This document shows, piece by piece, positions 14,185 through 21,445 of a DNA stretch of 27,657 bases. Under the pieces are notes generated by a model. It was not told where the DNA came from. It saw only the letters and a list, made by a program, of their open reading frames with translations, and ran no database searches. The number at the start of each line of letters is the position of its first letter. Within the stretch, counting starts at the first letter, position 1. The position numbers were made by a program, and so were the translations under genes. Origin of the DNA: a virus; IMG/VR virus record IMGVR_UViG_3300044623_000860, positions 1 through 27,657 of that record; one strand, 5' to 3'.

Positions 14185-14188
14185 TGAT

Positions 14189-14608
14189 ATGATTATATTG
14201 ACGACAGAAACAACGGAGCAAACGTTTAATTTTATCCCTAGAAATAAGGACATAGATTTTGACGTTTTCCCTGTTAGAGATGAACAAAGCAATGAAATTG
14301 TAAACCTACTTGTAAATAATTCAGCAGGAACGAGCTATAACAAGCTACAAATAACAGATGAACAAACAAATGAAACAATTGAACTAACTATTATTAGTAG
14401 TTATGCAGGTGAATACTATCACACTATAACAAGTGAATTTGAATTAATTGAAGGACACTTTTATATGATTAGAGTTTATAGAGATAGTACAACGCAAACA
14501 CGATTTTTAGGTAAGGTTTTTTGTACAGATCAAAGTTTGCCTTACAAAATTACTGAAGGAGTTTATAATCAAAAAACAAGTGAAAACGATTTTATAATAT
14601 ATGAATAA
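14189..14608 (+). CDS. Unknown small beta-rich virion-associated protein before the portal gene
   Basis: 139 aa, mostly beta: TTETTEQTFNFIPRNKDIDF, VFPVRDEQSNEIVNLLVNN, LQITDEQTNETIELTIISSY, GHFYMIRVYRDSTTQ and a closing YKITEGVYNQKTSENDF. The two D-E-Q-(S/T)-N-E segments (residues ~31 and ~58) suggest an internal duplication of an Ig-like or fibronectin-like sheet. Proteins of this size and plan occur next to portal genes in related phages, but I do not know a function. It overlaps the portal gene by 8 nt and is the first gene after the terminator and CGTT motif. Confidence 0.6.
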   Translation: MIILTTETTEQTFNFIPRNKDIDFDVFPVRDEQSNEIVNLLVNNSAGTSYNKLQITDEQTNETIELTIISSYAGEYYHTITSEFELIEGHFYMIRVYRDSTTQTRFLGKVFCTDQSLPYKITEGVYNQKTSENDFIIYE

Positions 14609-16487
14609 GCAAACTCAAATAATTGAATTAAGTCAATATACTACGCCCGTAATTACTGAACAAAGAAACGAGGGTTGGGTTGATTTTGGAAAAAAGAATG
14701 ATTACTATCAATTTCTTATAGATAGATTTCAAAATTCAGCTACAAATAACGCCGTTATTAATAACATTTGTAAACTTATTTACGGTCGTGGAATTACAGC
14801 ATTAGATGCTAGTAAAAAACCAACGGATTACGCTAACTTTTTGAGCCTTGTATCTAGTGATGATATTAAACGTATTATTTCAGATACTAAAATGTTAGGA
14901 CAATCAGCTATTCAGGTCCACTATAACAAAAAAAGAGAGGTTATAAAATTCTTACATTTGCCTGTTAATTTAATACGTTCAGAAAAGTGTAACGAAGACG
15001 GTGAAATATTAGGATATTACTATTCAGACAATTGGCAAAAAACAAGAGAATATAAACCTATTAGATACGATGCTTTTGGAACGTCAAATAGTGAGGTTGA
15101 AATATTAATGATACAACCCTATTCAGCAGGAATGAAATACTATTCTTATGTTGACTACCAAGGCGCACTTGATTACTGTATGTTGGAGGAGAAAGTTAGT
15201 GAATACCTTATAAATGAGGTTAGTAACTCTTTTGCCCCGACCAGTATAATTAATTTTAACAACGGACAAGCTACTCCAGAACAAAAAAGACAAATATCAG
15301 AAGACGTTACAAACAAGTTAACAGGGTCAACAGGAAAGAAAGTAATAATTTCATTTAATGACAATCCCGAAGCTAAAACAACTATTGACACTATTCAATT
15401 ACAAAAGGCTGCGGACCAATATCAGTATTTAAGTGACGAAAGTAGAAATAAAATATTAGTAGGTCACAATGTAACTTCACCGTTACTTTTTGGAATAGCT
15501 ACTTCAACGGGTTTTAGCTCAAATGCGGATGAGTTGAAAAATAGTGCTATCTTATTTGACAATATGGTAATCAGACCATACCAGGAATTAATAGTTGAGG
15601 CTTTTGATAAGATTTTAGCAGTAAATAACATTAGTTTAAACCTTGAATTCGTACCGTTACAACCTTTAGACAGTTCAGGAGAGTTAGCAAGCGGTGGATC
15701 TAAACGTATAATTGACGGTATTAACTCACTTTCTCCATTAGTAGCTAATAAAGTACTAGAAAGTATGACAGCAAATGAGATACGTGGGTTAGTTGGTTTA
15801 AATCCTGAGCAAGGTGGGAGCGATTTACAGCCACCAACAACGGATGGGACAACTTTAAAAGCTGAACTTTCAGAACTTGAATTATATTTAAATGAAATAG
15901 GAGAAGATTTAAACGAAAATGAGTGGGTAATTGTAGACGAAAGAGATGTTGACTATGAAGATGAAATTAATTTAGACGCTCAAATTGACGCTTTAAATAA
16001 CCCTAAACAAAATCTATTACAAAAGTTAGCAAGTGCGGTTAAATCTATTCCAAACGCAAAGAGTGAACAAGATAAAACTATCAAAGGTGTTAATTACAAA
16101 GTAAGATACCAATATACTGGTAACCCTTCACCTCAAAGAGATTTTTGTAAGGTAATGATGAAATCAAATAAATACTATCGTAAGGAAGATTTAGAAAGAG
16201 CAAATTCAAACGTTGTAAATCCTGGTTTTGGTCATAATGATGAAGCCTATAATTTGTTTTTATTTAAAGGTGGTCCACGATGTAAACATTCATTTAAGAG
16301 AGTAACTTTTATGTCAACAAATGGTATAGATGTAAATTCACCAAATGCGAAAACAATCGGAACAGATACAGCAAGTAAAAGAGGTTTTAAAGTTACAAAT
16401 CCTTATCAAGTTTCTATACAGCCAAACAACTTACCTAGAAAAGGATTTCATCCAAATAATGAAAATTTACCATCAGACGTTAAATAA
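14601..16487 (+). CDS. Portal protein with C-terminal Cys/His-containing domain
   Basis: 628 aa. Residues ~1-400 are portal-like: GWVDFGKKNDYYQFLIDRFQ, NNICKLIYGRGI, a stem/wing region with LPVNLIRSEKCNEDGEILGY, and the conserved QYLSDESRNKILVGHNVTSP then ATSTGFSSNADELKNS. Such proteins form the dodecameric DNA-entry ring that docks TerL. From ~410 an acidic linker leads to a second domain at ~495-580: YKVRYQYTGN, FCKVMMKSNKYYRKEDLERA, NPGFGHNDEAYNLFLFKGGP, then C561-K-H563. C516, C561 and H563 could bind metal. This fusion of portal with a head-morphogenesis-like tail domain occurs in Bacteroidetes phages. The gene lies 11.2 kb from terL, which is atypical. Confidence 0.85.
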   Translation: MNKQTQIIELSQYTTPVITEQRNEGWVDFGKKNDYYQFLIDRFQNSATNNAVINNICKLIYGRGITALDASKKPTDYANFLSLVSSDDIKRIISDTKMLGQSAIQVHYNKKREVIKFLHLPVNLIRSEKCNEDGEILGYYYSDNWQKTREYKPIRYDAFGTSNSEVEILMIQPYSAGMKYYSYVDYQGALDYCMLEEKVSEYLINEVSNSFAPTSIINFNNGQATPEQKRQISEDVTNKLTGSTGKKVIISFNDNPEAKTTIDTIQLQKAADQYQYLSDESRNKILVGHNVTSPLLFGIATSTGFSSNADELKNSAILFDNMVIRPYQELIVEAFDKILAVNNISLNLEFVPLQPLDSSGELASGGSKRIIDGINSLSPLVANKVLESMTANEIRGLVGLNPEQGGSDLQPPTTDGTTLKAELSELELYLNEIGEDLNENEWVIVDERDVDYEDEINLDAQIDALNNPKQNLLQKLASAVKSIPNAKSEQDKTIKGVNYKVRYQYTGNPSPQRDFCKVMMKSNKYYRKEDLERANSNVVNPGFGHNDEAYNLFLFKGGPRCKHSFKRVTFMSTNGIDVNSPNAKTIGTDTASKRGFKVTNPYQVSIQPNNLPRKGFHPNNENLPSDVK

Positions 16488-16489
16488 TT
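16478..16489 (+). promoter_or_regulatory. CGTT 8 nt before ATG 16490 (weak form of the recurrent motif)
   Basis: CGTT at 16478-16481 lies in the last codons of the portal gene, 8 nt before the connector ATG, followed by A/T bases as in the intergenic copies. No ACAAAT box stands at the usual distance (a CAAATA occurs further away), so it may be a partial site or chance. Confidence 0.25.
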
Positions 16490-16993
16490 ATGGCAAAAGT
16501 ATTATTAATTTCAAACAAAGATTTAGTTAAGTTCACGGCTCTAAATGGTAATATCGATCCAGATAAAGTTATGCATTTTATATCTATTGCACAGGATATT
16601 TATATTCAACAATATTTAGGTAGTAAACTATTGACAAAATTGCTTACAGACTATGCGAATAATACGTTAACAACGGATTACAGCAACTTAATTGACATTT
16701 ACTTAAAACCTATGTTAATTCACTTTACAGCGGTTGAAATGTACCCTTTTATAGCTTATTCAATAAGTAATAAAGGGGTGTACAAACATAGCGCAGAAAA
16801 TAGTGAAGTTGTAAGCAAAAATGAGGTAGATTATTTAGTTGAAAAGGAACGAGTAATAGCTGAGAATTACGCTCAAAGGTTTCTTAATTATATGAAATAT
16901 AACCACGAATTATTCTCTGAATATTACGACGTTTATAACGAAGATATTGCGCCAAAATTCAAAACCGATTTAACAAGTTGGTATCTCGATTAA
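16490..16993 (+). CDS. Head-tail connector protein (DUF6712-like)
   Basis: 167 aa, mainly helical. Elements: VLLISNKDLVKFTALNGNID, MHFISIAQDIYIQQYLGSKL, LKPMLIHFTAVEMYPFIAYS, NKGVYKHSAENSEVVSKNEV, and a Tyr-rich C-terminal helix region. This matches the connector-type protein typically placed after the portal or capsid gene in Bacteroidetes phages (DUF6712), expected to form the ring below the portal. It starts 2 nt after the portal stop and is followed by the fibre genes. Confidence 0.75.
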   Translation: MAKVLLISNKDLVKFTALNGNIDPDKVMHFISIAQDIYIQQYLGSKLLTKLLTDYANNTLTTDYSNLIDIYLKPMLIHFTAVEMYPFIAYSISNKGVYKHSAENSEVVSKNEVDYLVEKERVIAENYAQRFLNYMKYNHELFSEYYDVYNEDIAPKFKTDLTSWYLD

Positions 16994-17022
16994 ATACAAT
17001 AATTAAATAAATACGTTAATTA
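16994..17022 (+). promoter_or_regulatory. Recurrent start-proximal motif 4 (ACAATA...ACGTTAA), candidate phage promoter
   Basis: In the 33-nt gap before the first fibre gene, ACAATA (16996-17001) is followed by an A/T spacer and CGTT (17014-17017), 9 nt before ATG 17027. It differs from the other copies by one base in the upstream box and one nt in spacing. Confidence 0.5.
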
Positions 17023-17026
17023 CATA

Positions 17027-17479
17027 ATGGCTTTAGAAAAAAGAATTTCAGAACTTACAGCAAAAGTAGGCTCAATTGAGGATACCGATTTAATGGTTAT
17101 ATCCGATTACAACGGCGCAACATACGACACTAAGAAAGTGACAGGATTACAAATAAGACCTTTTAAAACTTATTTAGCTAATATAAGCCAAACGGGTACA
17201 AGTGCGCCTGTTGTTAATTTTAATTACTCAGAATTAACGGGTACATTAACATTCTCGAGAATTAATACAGGAGAATATTTAATAACAAATTCAGTTGCAG
17301 AATTTACATTGAATAAAACATTTGTCTTTAACAACGCAGGCGATGGGACTATTATTAAATATTACCAATATTTGATAGCTTCAACTACTCAGATATATAT
17401 ATATACATATAACAATTCAGGTGCTGCAGCTGATGCTTTATTAACGAATAATTCACTTGAAATTAAAATAATTAAATAA
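17027..17479 (+). CDS. Short fibre/virion protein with conserved N-terminal attachment motif
   Basis: 150 aa. The first ~45 residues, MALEKRISELTAKVGSIEDT then DLMVISDYNGATYDTKKVTG, form a module also present at the start of the next gene, and in weaker form in the C1q-like protein at 11067. The rest is a beta sandwich (LTGTLTFSRINTGEYLITNS, FVFNNAGDGT). A short (AT)n run around 17394-17404 encodes part of QIYIYTYN. It is probably a short tail or head fibre that uses the shared N-terminal module to bind the virion. It starts a new unit after the CGTT motif and overlaps the next ATG by one base (TAATG). Confidence 0.6.
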   Translation: MALEKRISELTAKVGSIEDTDLMVISDYNGATYDTKKVTGLQIRPFKTYLANISQTGTSAPVVNFNYSELTGTLTFSRINTGEYLITNSVAEFTLNKTFVFNNAGDGTIIKYYQYLIASTTQIYIYTYNNSGAAADALLTNNSLEIKIIK

Positions 17480-18684
17480 TGGCAATAGTTAAAAAAATAT
17501 CCGAGTTAACTCCAAAAGGTTCTGCTTTATCAAATACCGATTTATTGGTGGTCGGTGTTGACAATGGCACAGATTACGATTTAAAAAGTGTTACAGGCGC
17601 TCAATTATTGGGAACGGTGGTAAGTCAAACAATTACAGATGGGGTAACTACAAAATCACCTTCTGAAAATACAGTTTTTGACAAACTAAAAGATTATGAT
17701 AGTTTATCTAGTTCTCAAAATACTAGCACAGCAATTAGATTTGATAAAAAATTTATTCATGCTGATACCGATATAAGTGGAAAATTTGTAGGTTTAACTG
17801 GAAACATTACAGTATCTACGGGTGTAGGAATTGGGACATTAAACGTAAATACTCAATCTTTATTAATTCACAATCATAGTTCAATACCTACATTTTCAAG
17901 TGAATTTATTAAAGCACAGGACTCGCTTGATTATAAAATAAATGTAGATAATTATATTATTTGTACATTAATAAATCAAAATCCGTTCAAAGTATCTTAT
18001 AGAATAGTTAGAGATACAAATGATTTAAGATTAATTACAACTGCTGAAAGTACTATATTAAGTAATACAAGCGGAACGAATACGGGCGATGAAACTATTA
18101 CTACTATAAAGACAAAATTAGGAATAACAACTTTATCAGGTAGTAACACAGGCGATCAGGATTTAAGTACTTTACTTGTTAAAAACACTGCAATTACAGG
18201 AGCTACAAAAACCAAAATTACATATGATAGTAAAGGACTTGTAACTAGTGGAGCTGATGCAACAACTTCAGACATTGCTGACAGTTTAAATAAACGTTAT
18301 GTAACTGATGCTAATTTAACTGCTATAGGTAATACTAGCGGAACGAATACGGGTGACCAAACTTTCTTAAATGCAAGATTTCAAAGTGTAACTAGTTCAG
18401 CTACGGTAACTCCAATTTCAACAAATGACTTAGTAATTATAACCGCTCAGGCAGTTGGATTAACTTTAGCGAATCCAACGGGAACATTCACAGAGGGACA
18501 AGCGTTAATGATTAGAATTAAAGACAACGCAACTGCAAGAACAATAGCTTTCGATACTAATTATAGAGCTATAGGAGTTACTTTACCAACAACAACGGTA
18601 ATAAGTAAGACATTGTATTTAGGTATTATCTATAATAGTACAGATGCAAAATGGGATGTAATCGGTTATAATATACAAGCATAA
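17479..18684 (+). CDS. Tail fibre protein with GTNTGD repeats
   Basis: 401 aa. N-terminal attachment module (MAIVKKISELTPKGSALSNT, DLLVVGVDNGTDYDLKSVTG) followed by a variable region and three glycine/threonine turns: NTSGTNTGDETI, LSGSNTGDQDL and NTSGTNTGDQTF, the last two flanking TKITYDSKGLVTSGADATTS and KRYVTDANLTAIG. Such S-G-T-N-T-G-D-Q repeats are a common mark of trimeric phage tail fibres. The C-terminal ~90 residues are a compact beta domain (VITAQAVGLTLANPTGTF, LMIRIKDNATARTIAFDTNY) that may be the tip. TAATG junctions link it to both neighbours. Confidence 0.78.
   Translation: MAIVKKISELTPKGSALSNTDLLVVGVDNGTDYDLKSVTGAQLLGTVVSQTITDGVTTKSPSENTVFDKLKDYDSLSSSQNTSTAIRFDKKFIHADTDISGKFVGLTGNITVSTGVGIGTLNVNTQSLLIHNHSSIPTFSSEFIKAQDSLDYKINVDNYIICTLINQNPFKVSYRIVRDTNDLRLITTAESTILSNTSGTNTGDETITTIKTKLGITTLSGSNTGDQDLSTLLVKNTAITGATKTKITYDSKGLVTSGADATTSDIADSLNKRYVTDANLTAIGNTSGTNTGDQTFLNARFQSVTSSATVTPISTNDLVIITAQAVGLTLANPTGTFTEGQALMIRIKDNATARTIAFDTNYRAIGVTLPTTTVISKTLYLGIIYNSTDAKWDVIGYNIQA
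18062..18353 (+). repeat. Dispersed direct repeat in the fibre gene
   Basis: GTAATAC(A/T)AGCGGAACGAATACGGG occurs at 18062-18086 and 18329-18353 (one mismatch, 267 bp apart, a multiple of three), with a degenerate third copy near 18139-18156. They encode the (N)TSGTNTGD turns. Confidence 0.75.
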
Positions 18685-19565
18685 TGTACTACGGTTTAAT
18701 AAATAGTATGAATAGGGTTGTAGCTCCTTCTTATCTTTTAGATAGTTATGGAGGTGCTAGTGCCGCCTATTCACTAAGAAAGTTATCATCTTCTTATAGT
18801 GGAAATGCTATAAGAGTTAGAAGGTCATTTGATAATGCCGAGCAAAATATTGGTTTTGATATTAGTGGAAACTTAGACACTACAACATTGCTTTCATTTA
18901 TTGGGAATGGTACTGGTATTCCAGGTGATGGGTCAACAAATGGCTATGTTACAACTTGGTATGACCAAAGCGGAAATGGAAACAATGCAATTCAAACAGC
19001 GGCTTCTAATCAGCCAAATATTGTAAATACAAAAACAGTTAATCTTCAAAATTCAAAACCTACACTTACTTTGAATGGGAACTATTTTATGTCTTTTAAT
19101 ATTGGTGCGACATCTAATCCGTTAAGTGTTTTTACTTGCGCATTAACTTCAGCAACAGGCAGTTATAGATATGAATGGGCTTTAGGGACAGCTGGTTGGT
19201 TAACGGCTTATGGTACTTATTCTAGTGGGTATTTAAACAGTAATAATAGCTACTTTCAATGGAATGGGAGTAGTGTATTAGCAGATGGTATTTTGACAAA
19301 TAATGTATTTTATTTAAAAACTGTTCTAAATTTAACTGGAACAACAAAACATTTCTTTTATAAAAACAATGTACCTCAGACGGTTGATAATTATACAACT
19401 AATATAACCTCAAATGGAGTGGGGTATTTATTTAAAGATGGCTCAGCGTCTAATACTCAGATTTTCGCAGGTAATAATTCTGAAATGATATTTTATAAGT
19501 CAGACCAAACATCAAATTTAAACGGAATAAATACTAATATTAACTCATATTATAGCATATACTAA
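18684..19565 (+). CDS. LamG/concanavalin-like adhesin, probable receptor-binding fibre tip
   Basis: 293 aa. After a short N-terminus, residues ~27-120 hold AAYSLRKLSSSYSGNAIRVR, RSFDNAEQNIGFDISGNLD, NGYVTTWYDQSGNGNNAIQT and ASNQPNIVN. This A-(A/S)-x-S-L-R-x-L ... I-R-V-R-R-S ... W-Y-D-Q-S-G-N-G-x-(N/D)-A pattern is that of arabinofuranosidase-like or LamG-like sandwich domains used by phage tail fibres and bacterial adhesins to bind glycans. No clear catalytic pair is assigned. The C-terminal part is a second sandwich half (FYLKTVLNLTGTTKHFFYKN). It is coupled by TAATG to the fibre gene, so it probably acts as a separate chain at the fibre tip or as a second fibre. Confidence 0.7.
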   Translation: MYYGLINSMNRVVAPSYLLDSYGGASAAYSLRKLSSSYSGNAIRVRRSFDNAEQNIGFDISGNLDTTTLLSFIGNGTGIPGDGSTNGYVTTWYDQSGNGNNAIQTAASNQPNIVNTKTVNLQNSKPTLTLNGNYFMSFNIGATSNPLSVFTCALTSATGSYRYEWALGTAGWLTAYGTYSSGYLNSNNSYFQWNGSSVLADGILTNNVFYLKTVLNLTGTTKHFFYKNNVPQTVDNYTTNITSNGVGYLFKDGSASNTQIFAGNNSEMIFYKSDQTSNLNGINTNINSYYSIY

Positions 19566-19566
19566 A

Positions 19567-19809
19567 ATGGAAGTAACAGGATATAAATATACAGCAGAAC
19601 AAGAAGCAATTGATGCAAGGGAATTAGTAGATGCTTATTATGGCATACCTGTAACGCCTTATGATGTTACTCGAAATTGGATTGACTATCAAATAGCTAA
19701 TTTAGATAATCCAATATTTTATTATATTGTTTATGATGAAAGTTTAGAAGTGGTATTAGGAGTACCAGAAGGATTTACAGTTACTACAAATCCTTTCCCA
19801 CCAATGTAA
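19567..19809 (+). CDS. Small fibre-associated protein (80 aa)
   Basis: 80 aa, acidic. Contains YKYTAEQEAIDARELVDAYY, then RNWIDYQIANLDNPIFYYIV and YDESLEVVLGVPEGFTVTT. The motif (N/D)-W-(I/V)-D-Y-x-x-A-x-L-(D/N)-x-P-x-F-(Y/W)-Y-I is recognisable from small genes downstream of phage fibre genes, where they may be fibre chaperones or chain terminators. That role is inferred from position. It starts 1 nt after the adhesin stop and is the last gene before a change of promoter type. Confidence 0.6.
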   Translation: MEVTGYKYTAEQEAIDARELVDAYYGIPVTPYDVTRNWIDYQIANLDNPIFYYIVYDESLEVVLGVPEGFTVTTNPFPPM

Positions 19810-19827
19810 TTAAATCAATTATTTTAC

Positions 19828-19835
19828 TATATTTG
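19828..19835 (+). promoter_or_regulatory. Bacteroidetes-type -7 element (TATATTTG)
   Basis: TATATTTG matches the TAnnTTTG consensus and lies 25 nt before ATG 19861. No clear TTG -33 box is seen at the usual distance, so strength is uncertain. Confidence 0.55.
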
Positions 19836-19860
19836 TAATTCAAACTTAAAAGACAAAATT

Positions 19861-20085
19861 ATGGAAACTGAAGTATTAGAAATGCCAACACCAACAACGA
19901 TGACAGTAGAAACACCAACGAATACTGAAAACACTAGAGAAGAAGACTACAAAAATGCTATTAATGAAGTTGAAACTATTTTAAAAAAATACAACTTAAC
20001 ATTAAGTGCTGAAGTAGTTGTAACTACAAATGGTAATTACCCTAGAGTATTTGTAACTGAAATTCCTACGGAAACGGCAGAATAA
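19861..20085 (+). CDS. Unknown acidic small protein (74 aa)
   Basis: 74 aa. The first ~25 residues are low-complexity Thr/Pro/Glu (PTPTTMTVETPTNTENT), followed by a helix (EEDYKNAINEVETILKKYNL) and a short strand pair (LSAEVVVTTNGNYPRVFVTE). It has its own TAnnTTTG element upstream and a strong terminator 20 nt downstream, so it is a single-gene transcription unit between the fibre and lysis blocks. The family is not recognised. Confidence 0.6.
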   Translation: METEVLEMPTPTTMTVETPTNTENTREEDYKNAINEVETILKKYNLTLSAEVVVTTNGNYPRVFVTEIPTETAE

Positions 20086-20105
20086 TTTTATCGGAAACTA
20101 TTGAA

Positions 20106-20130
20106 AAAGCTACCTTATGGTGGCTTTTTT
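20106..20130 (+). terminator. Rho-independent terminator before the lysis block
   Basis: AAAGCTACC (20106-20114) pairs with GGTGGCTTT (20119-20127) across a TTAT loop, followed by T residues to 20130. Confidence 0.92.
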
Positions 20131-20173
20131 CATTTAATTCAACTAAAAATTTTATAAATGATTTTATAAGTTC

Positions 20174-20181
20174 TATTTTTG
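20174..20181 (+). promoter_or_regulatory. Bacteroidetes-type -7 element (TATTTTTG) before the holin gene
   Basis: TATTTTTG fits TAnnTTTG and lies 18 nt before ATG 20200, just after a terminator. No convincing -33 box. Confidence 0.5.
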
Positions 20182-20199
20182 TTGTAAGAAACTATTACT

Positions 20200-20667
20200 A
20201 TGATGAAAATTGCTTTACTAAAAAAGGTTACTTTTGATAAAATATTAATTATTTTAAGTGCGTTTTTAATGCCTATCAAACCATTAATGATATTGGTTGG
20301 TTTAATGATTATTTTAGATACTATCTTCGGAGTATGGAAGTGTAAAAAGCAAGGAACTAAAGTAACGAGCAAAGGTTTATCCGCTATAGTTTCTAAAATG
20401 GTTTTATATCAAGTTGCCGTTATTCTAATTTTCGCTTTAGAAAAATTTATGTTTGGTGATTTTATACAATTATTTACAGCTATTCCTTTATTCTTAACAA
20501 AGGTTGTTGCTACATTGTTAGTTGGTATTGAGGTTACAAGTATATCGGAAAACATTGAAGAAGCTACAGGAGTTAATATCTGGCAAAGAATTAAAATCAT
20601 GCTAGGTAGAGCAAAAAAGATTAAAGACGATGTAAACGATGTTTTAAAAAATAATAATGAACAATAA
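20200..20667 (+). CDS. Phage holin
   Basis: 155 aa (ATGATG; start could be 20203). About three membrane segments: ILIILSAFLMPIKPLMILVG running on to MIILDTIFGVW (~15-45), VSKMVLYQVAVILIFALEKF (~65-85) and FTAIPLFLTKVVATLLVG (~93-111). Then IEVTSISENIEEATGVNIWQ and a basic C-terminal helix (MLGRAKKIKDDVNDVL). The D-T-x-x-G-V-x-K-x-K-K-x-G motif between segments and the S-I-x-E-N-x-E motif mark a holin family of Bacteroidetes phages. Holins form membrane lesions that let the endolysin reach the wall and time lysis. It opens the block with a host-type -7 element, and the endolysin-like gene follows after one small gene. Confidence 0.82.
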   Translation: MMKIALLKKVTFDKILIILSAFLMPIKPLMILVGLMIILDTIFGVWKCKKQGTKVTSKGLSAIVSKMVLYQVAVILIFALEKFMFGDFIQLFTAIPLFLTKVVATLLVGIEVTSISENIEEATGVNIWQRIKIMLGRAKKIKDDVNDVLKNNNEQ

Positions 20668-20851
20668 TTTTAAAATTGTTTTATCAGGTCATTCAATGTC
20701 TAATCGTTGTAAGTGCATTAATTGCCACTATGATATTGTTGATATTTACAGTAATCGTAATATCAGTATTAAAAAACAAAAAGAAGTAATTACTCCAGAA
20801 TTTCGGCAAGTAATTCAAGAAAAATTTTCAAAAGGGAGTTTTTTTTCATAA
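20657..20851 (+). CDS. Small unknown protein with CKCINC motif in the lysis cassette
   Basis: 64 aa, overlapping the holin end by 11 nt. Contains SNRCKCINCHYDIVDIY, a cysteine-rich knuckle (C-x-C-x-x-C-H) that might bind metal, and a basic C-terminal part ending FSKGSFFS. No membrane segment and no lipobox, so it is not an obvious spanin. Function unknown; its position between holin and endolysin suggests a lysis accessory role. Confidence 0.5.
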   Translation: MNNNFKIVLSGHSMSNRCKCINCHYDIVDIYSNRNISIKKQKEVITPEFRQVIQEKFSKGSFFS

Positions 20852-20867
20852 AAACTTTTATAGTAAC

Positions 20868-20875
20868 TATCTTTG
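20868..20875 (+). promoter_or_regulatory. Bacteroidetes-type -7 element (TATCTTTG)
   Basis: TATCTTTG fits TAnnTTTG, 18 nt before ATG 20894, in a 42-nt gap. No -33 TTG at the usual distance. Confidence 0.5.
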
Positions 20876-20893
20876 CTTAATAAATCATAAGAT

Positions 20894-21445
20894 ATGAGCA
20901 ATACAAATATCAAAAGTTATACGGATAAGCAATTATTAGACAAGGTAAGACTTGAACCTAATTTTAAAGGTTTTCCTAATAAGTTATGGAATGTAGCTAT
21001 TAGATCAACTGAAGACGAAAACGATAGGTTTGATGATAAAATATACACCTTTAATGGTGAAACTTTTATTTCAGTAAGTTCATGTACTACAAACAAAGGA
21101 AATAAAGGCACAGCGGTGATGTGTACTGGCTTGTTTTATGATAGTTTTGAATATGGTTTGCATAAACAGAAAACACCAGCTCTACGTCAAATTAAAGCTG
21201 TCCCTTATCGTAGGGACTATAGTAACGATAAAAAAACAAATCCGACTACTATAGTTTATAATGATATTATTTACACAAATATTCACGCGGCTAGTCACGA
21301 TTTAAACCAACAAATAGTAAAAACTAATATTGGTGGTTATTCAGAGGGTTGTATTGTATTAAATGATATTCCTTACTACAAGGAGTGGATTAAAAAGTTT
21401 AAGTTAGTTGGTTTGGTTACTTTTTGTTTATTAGATGAGTTTTAA
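20894..21445 (+). CDS. Endolysin-like / L,D-transpeptidase-fold peptidoglycan enzyme
   Basis: 183 aa, no signal peptide or membrane segment. N-terminal part TDKQLLDKVRLE ... LWNVAIRSTEDENDRFDDKI; core FISVSSCTTNKGNKGTAVMC; GLHKQKTPALRQIKAVPYRR; then H131 (NIHAAS) and GGYS150-EGC153-IVL. The spacing His ... S-x-G-C is that of the YkuD (L,D-transpeptidase) active site, with C153 as presumed nucleophile. Proteins of this plan serve as endolysins or wall-modifying enzymes in Bacteroidetes phages. Position after a holin makes it the likely endolysin. Hydrolase versus transpeptidase activity cannot be told from sequence. It overlaps the next gene by 11 nt. Confidence 0.68.
   Translation: MSNTNIKSYTDKQLLDKVRLEPNFKGFPNKLWNVAIRSTEDENDRFDDKIYTFNGETFISVSSCTTNKGNKGTAVMCTGLFYDSFEYGLHKQKTPALRQIKAVPYRRDYSNDKKTNPTTIVYNDIIYTNIHAASHDLNQQIVKTNIGGYSEGCIVLNDIPYYKEWIKKFKLVGLVTFCLLDEF

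Noticed and set aside
14090-14287. Antisense frame across the terminator at 14123-14154.
   Set aside because: It would read through a clear terminator hairpin and has no start context.
16345-16530. Alternative + strand frame overlapping the end of the portal and start of the connector gene.
   Set aside because: It overlaps two strongly supported genes in another frame and shows no domain.
17391-17412. Short (AT)n microsatellite in the first fibre gene.
   Set aside because: Only about six units in AT-rich coding sequence, encoding an ordinary YIYTY stretch; phase variation is possible but not supported.
20657-20851. Considered as a spanin in the lysis cassette.
   Set aside because: No membrane segment, signal peptide or lipobox is visible.
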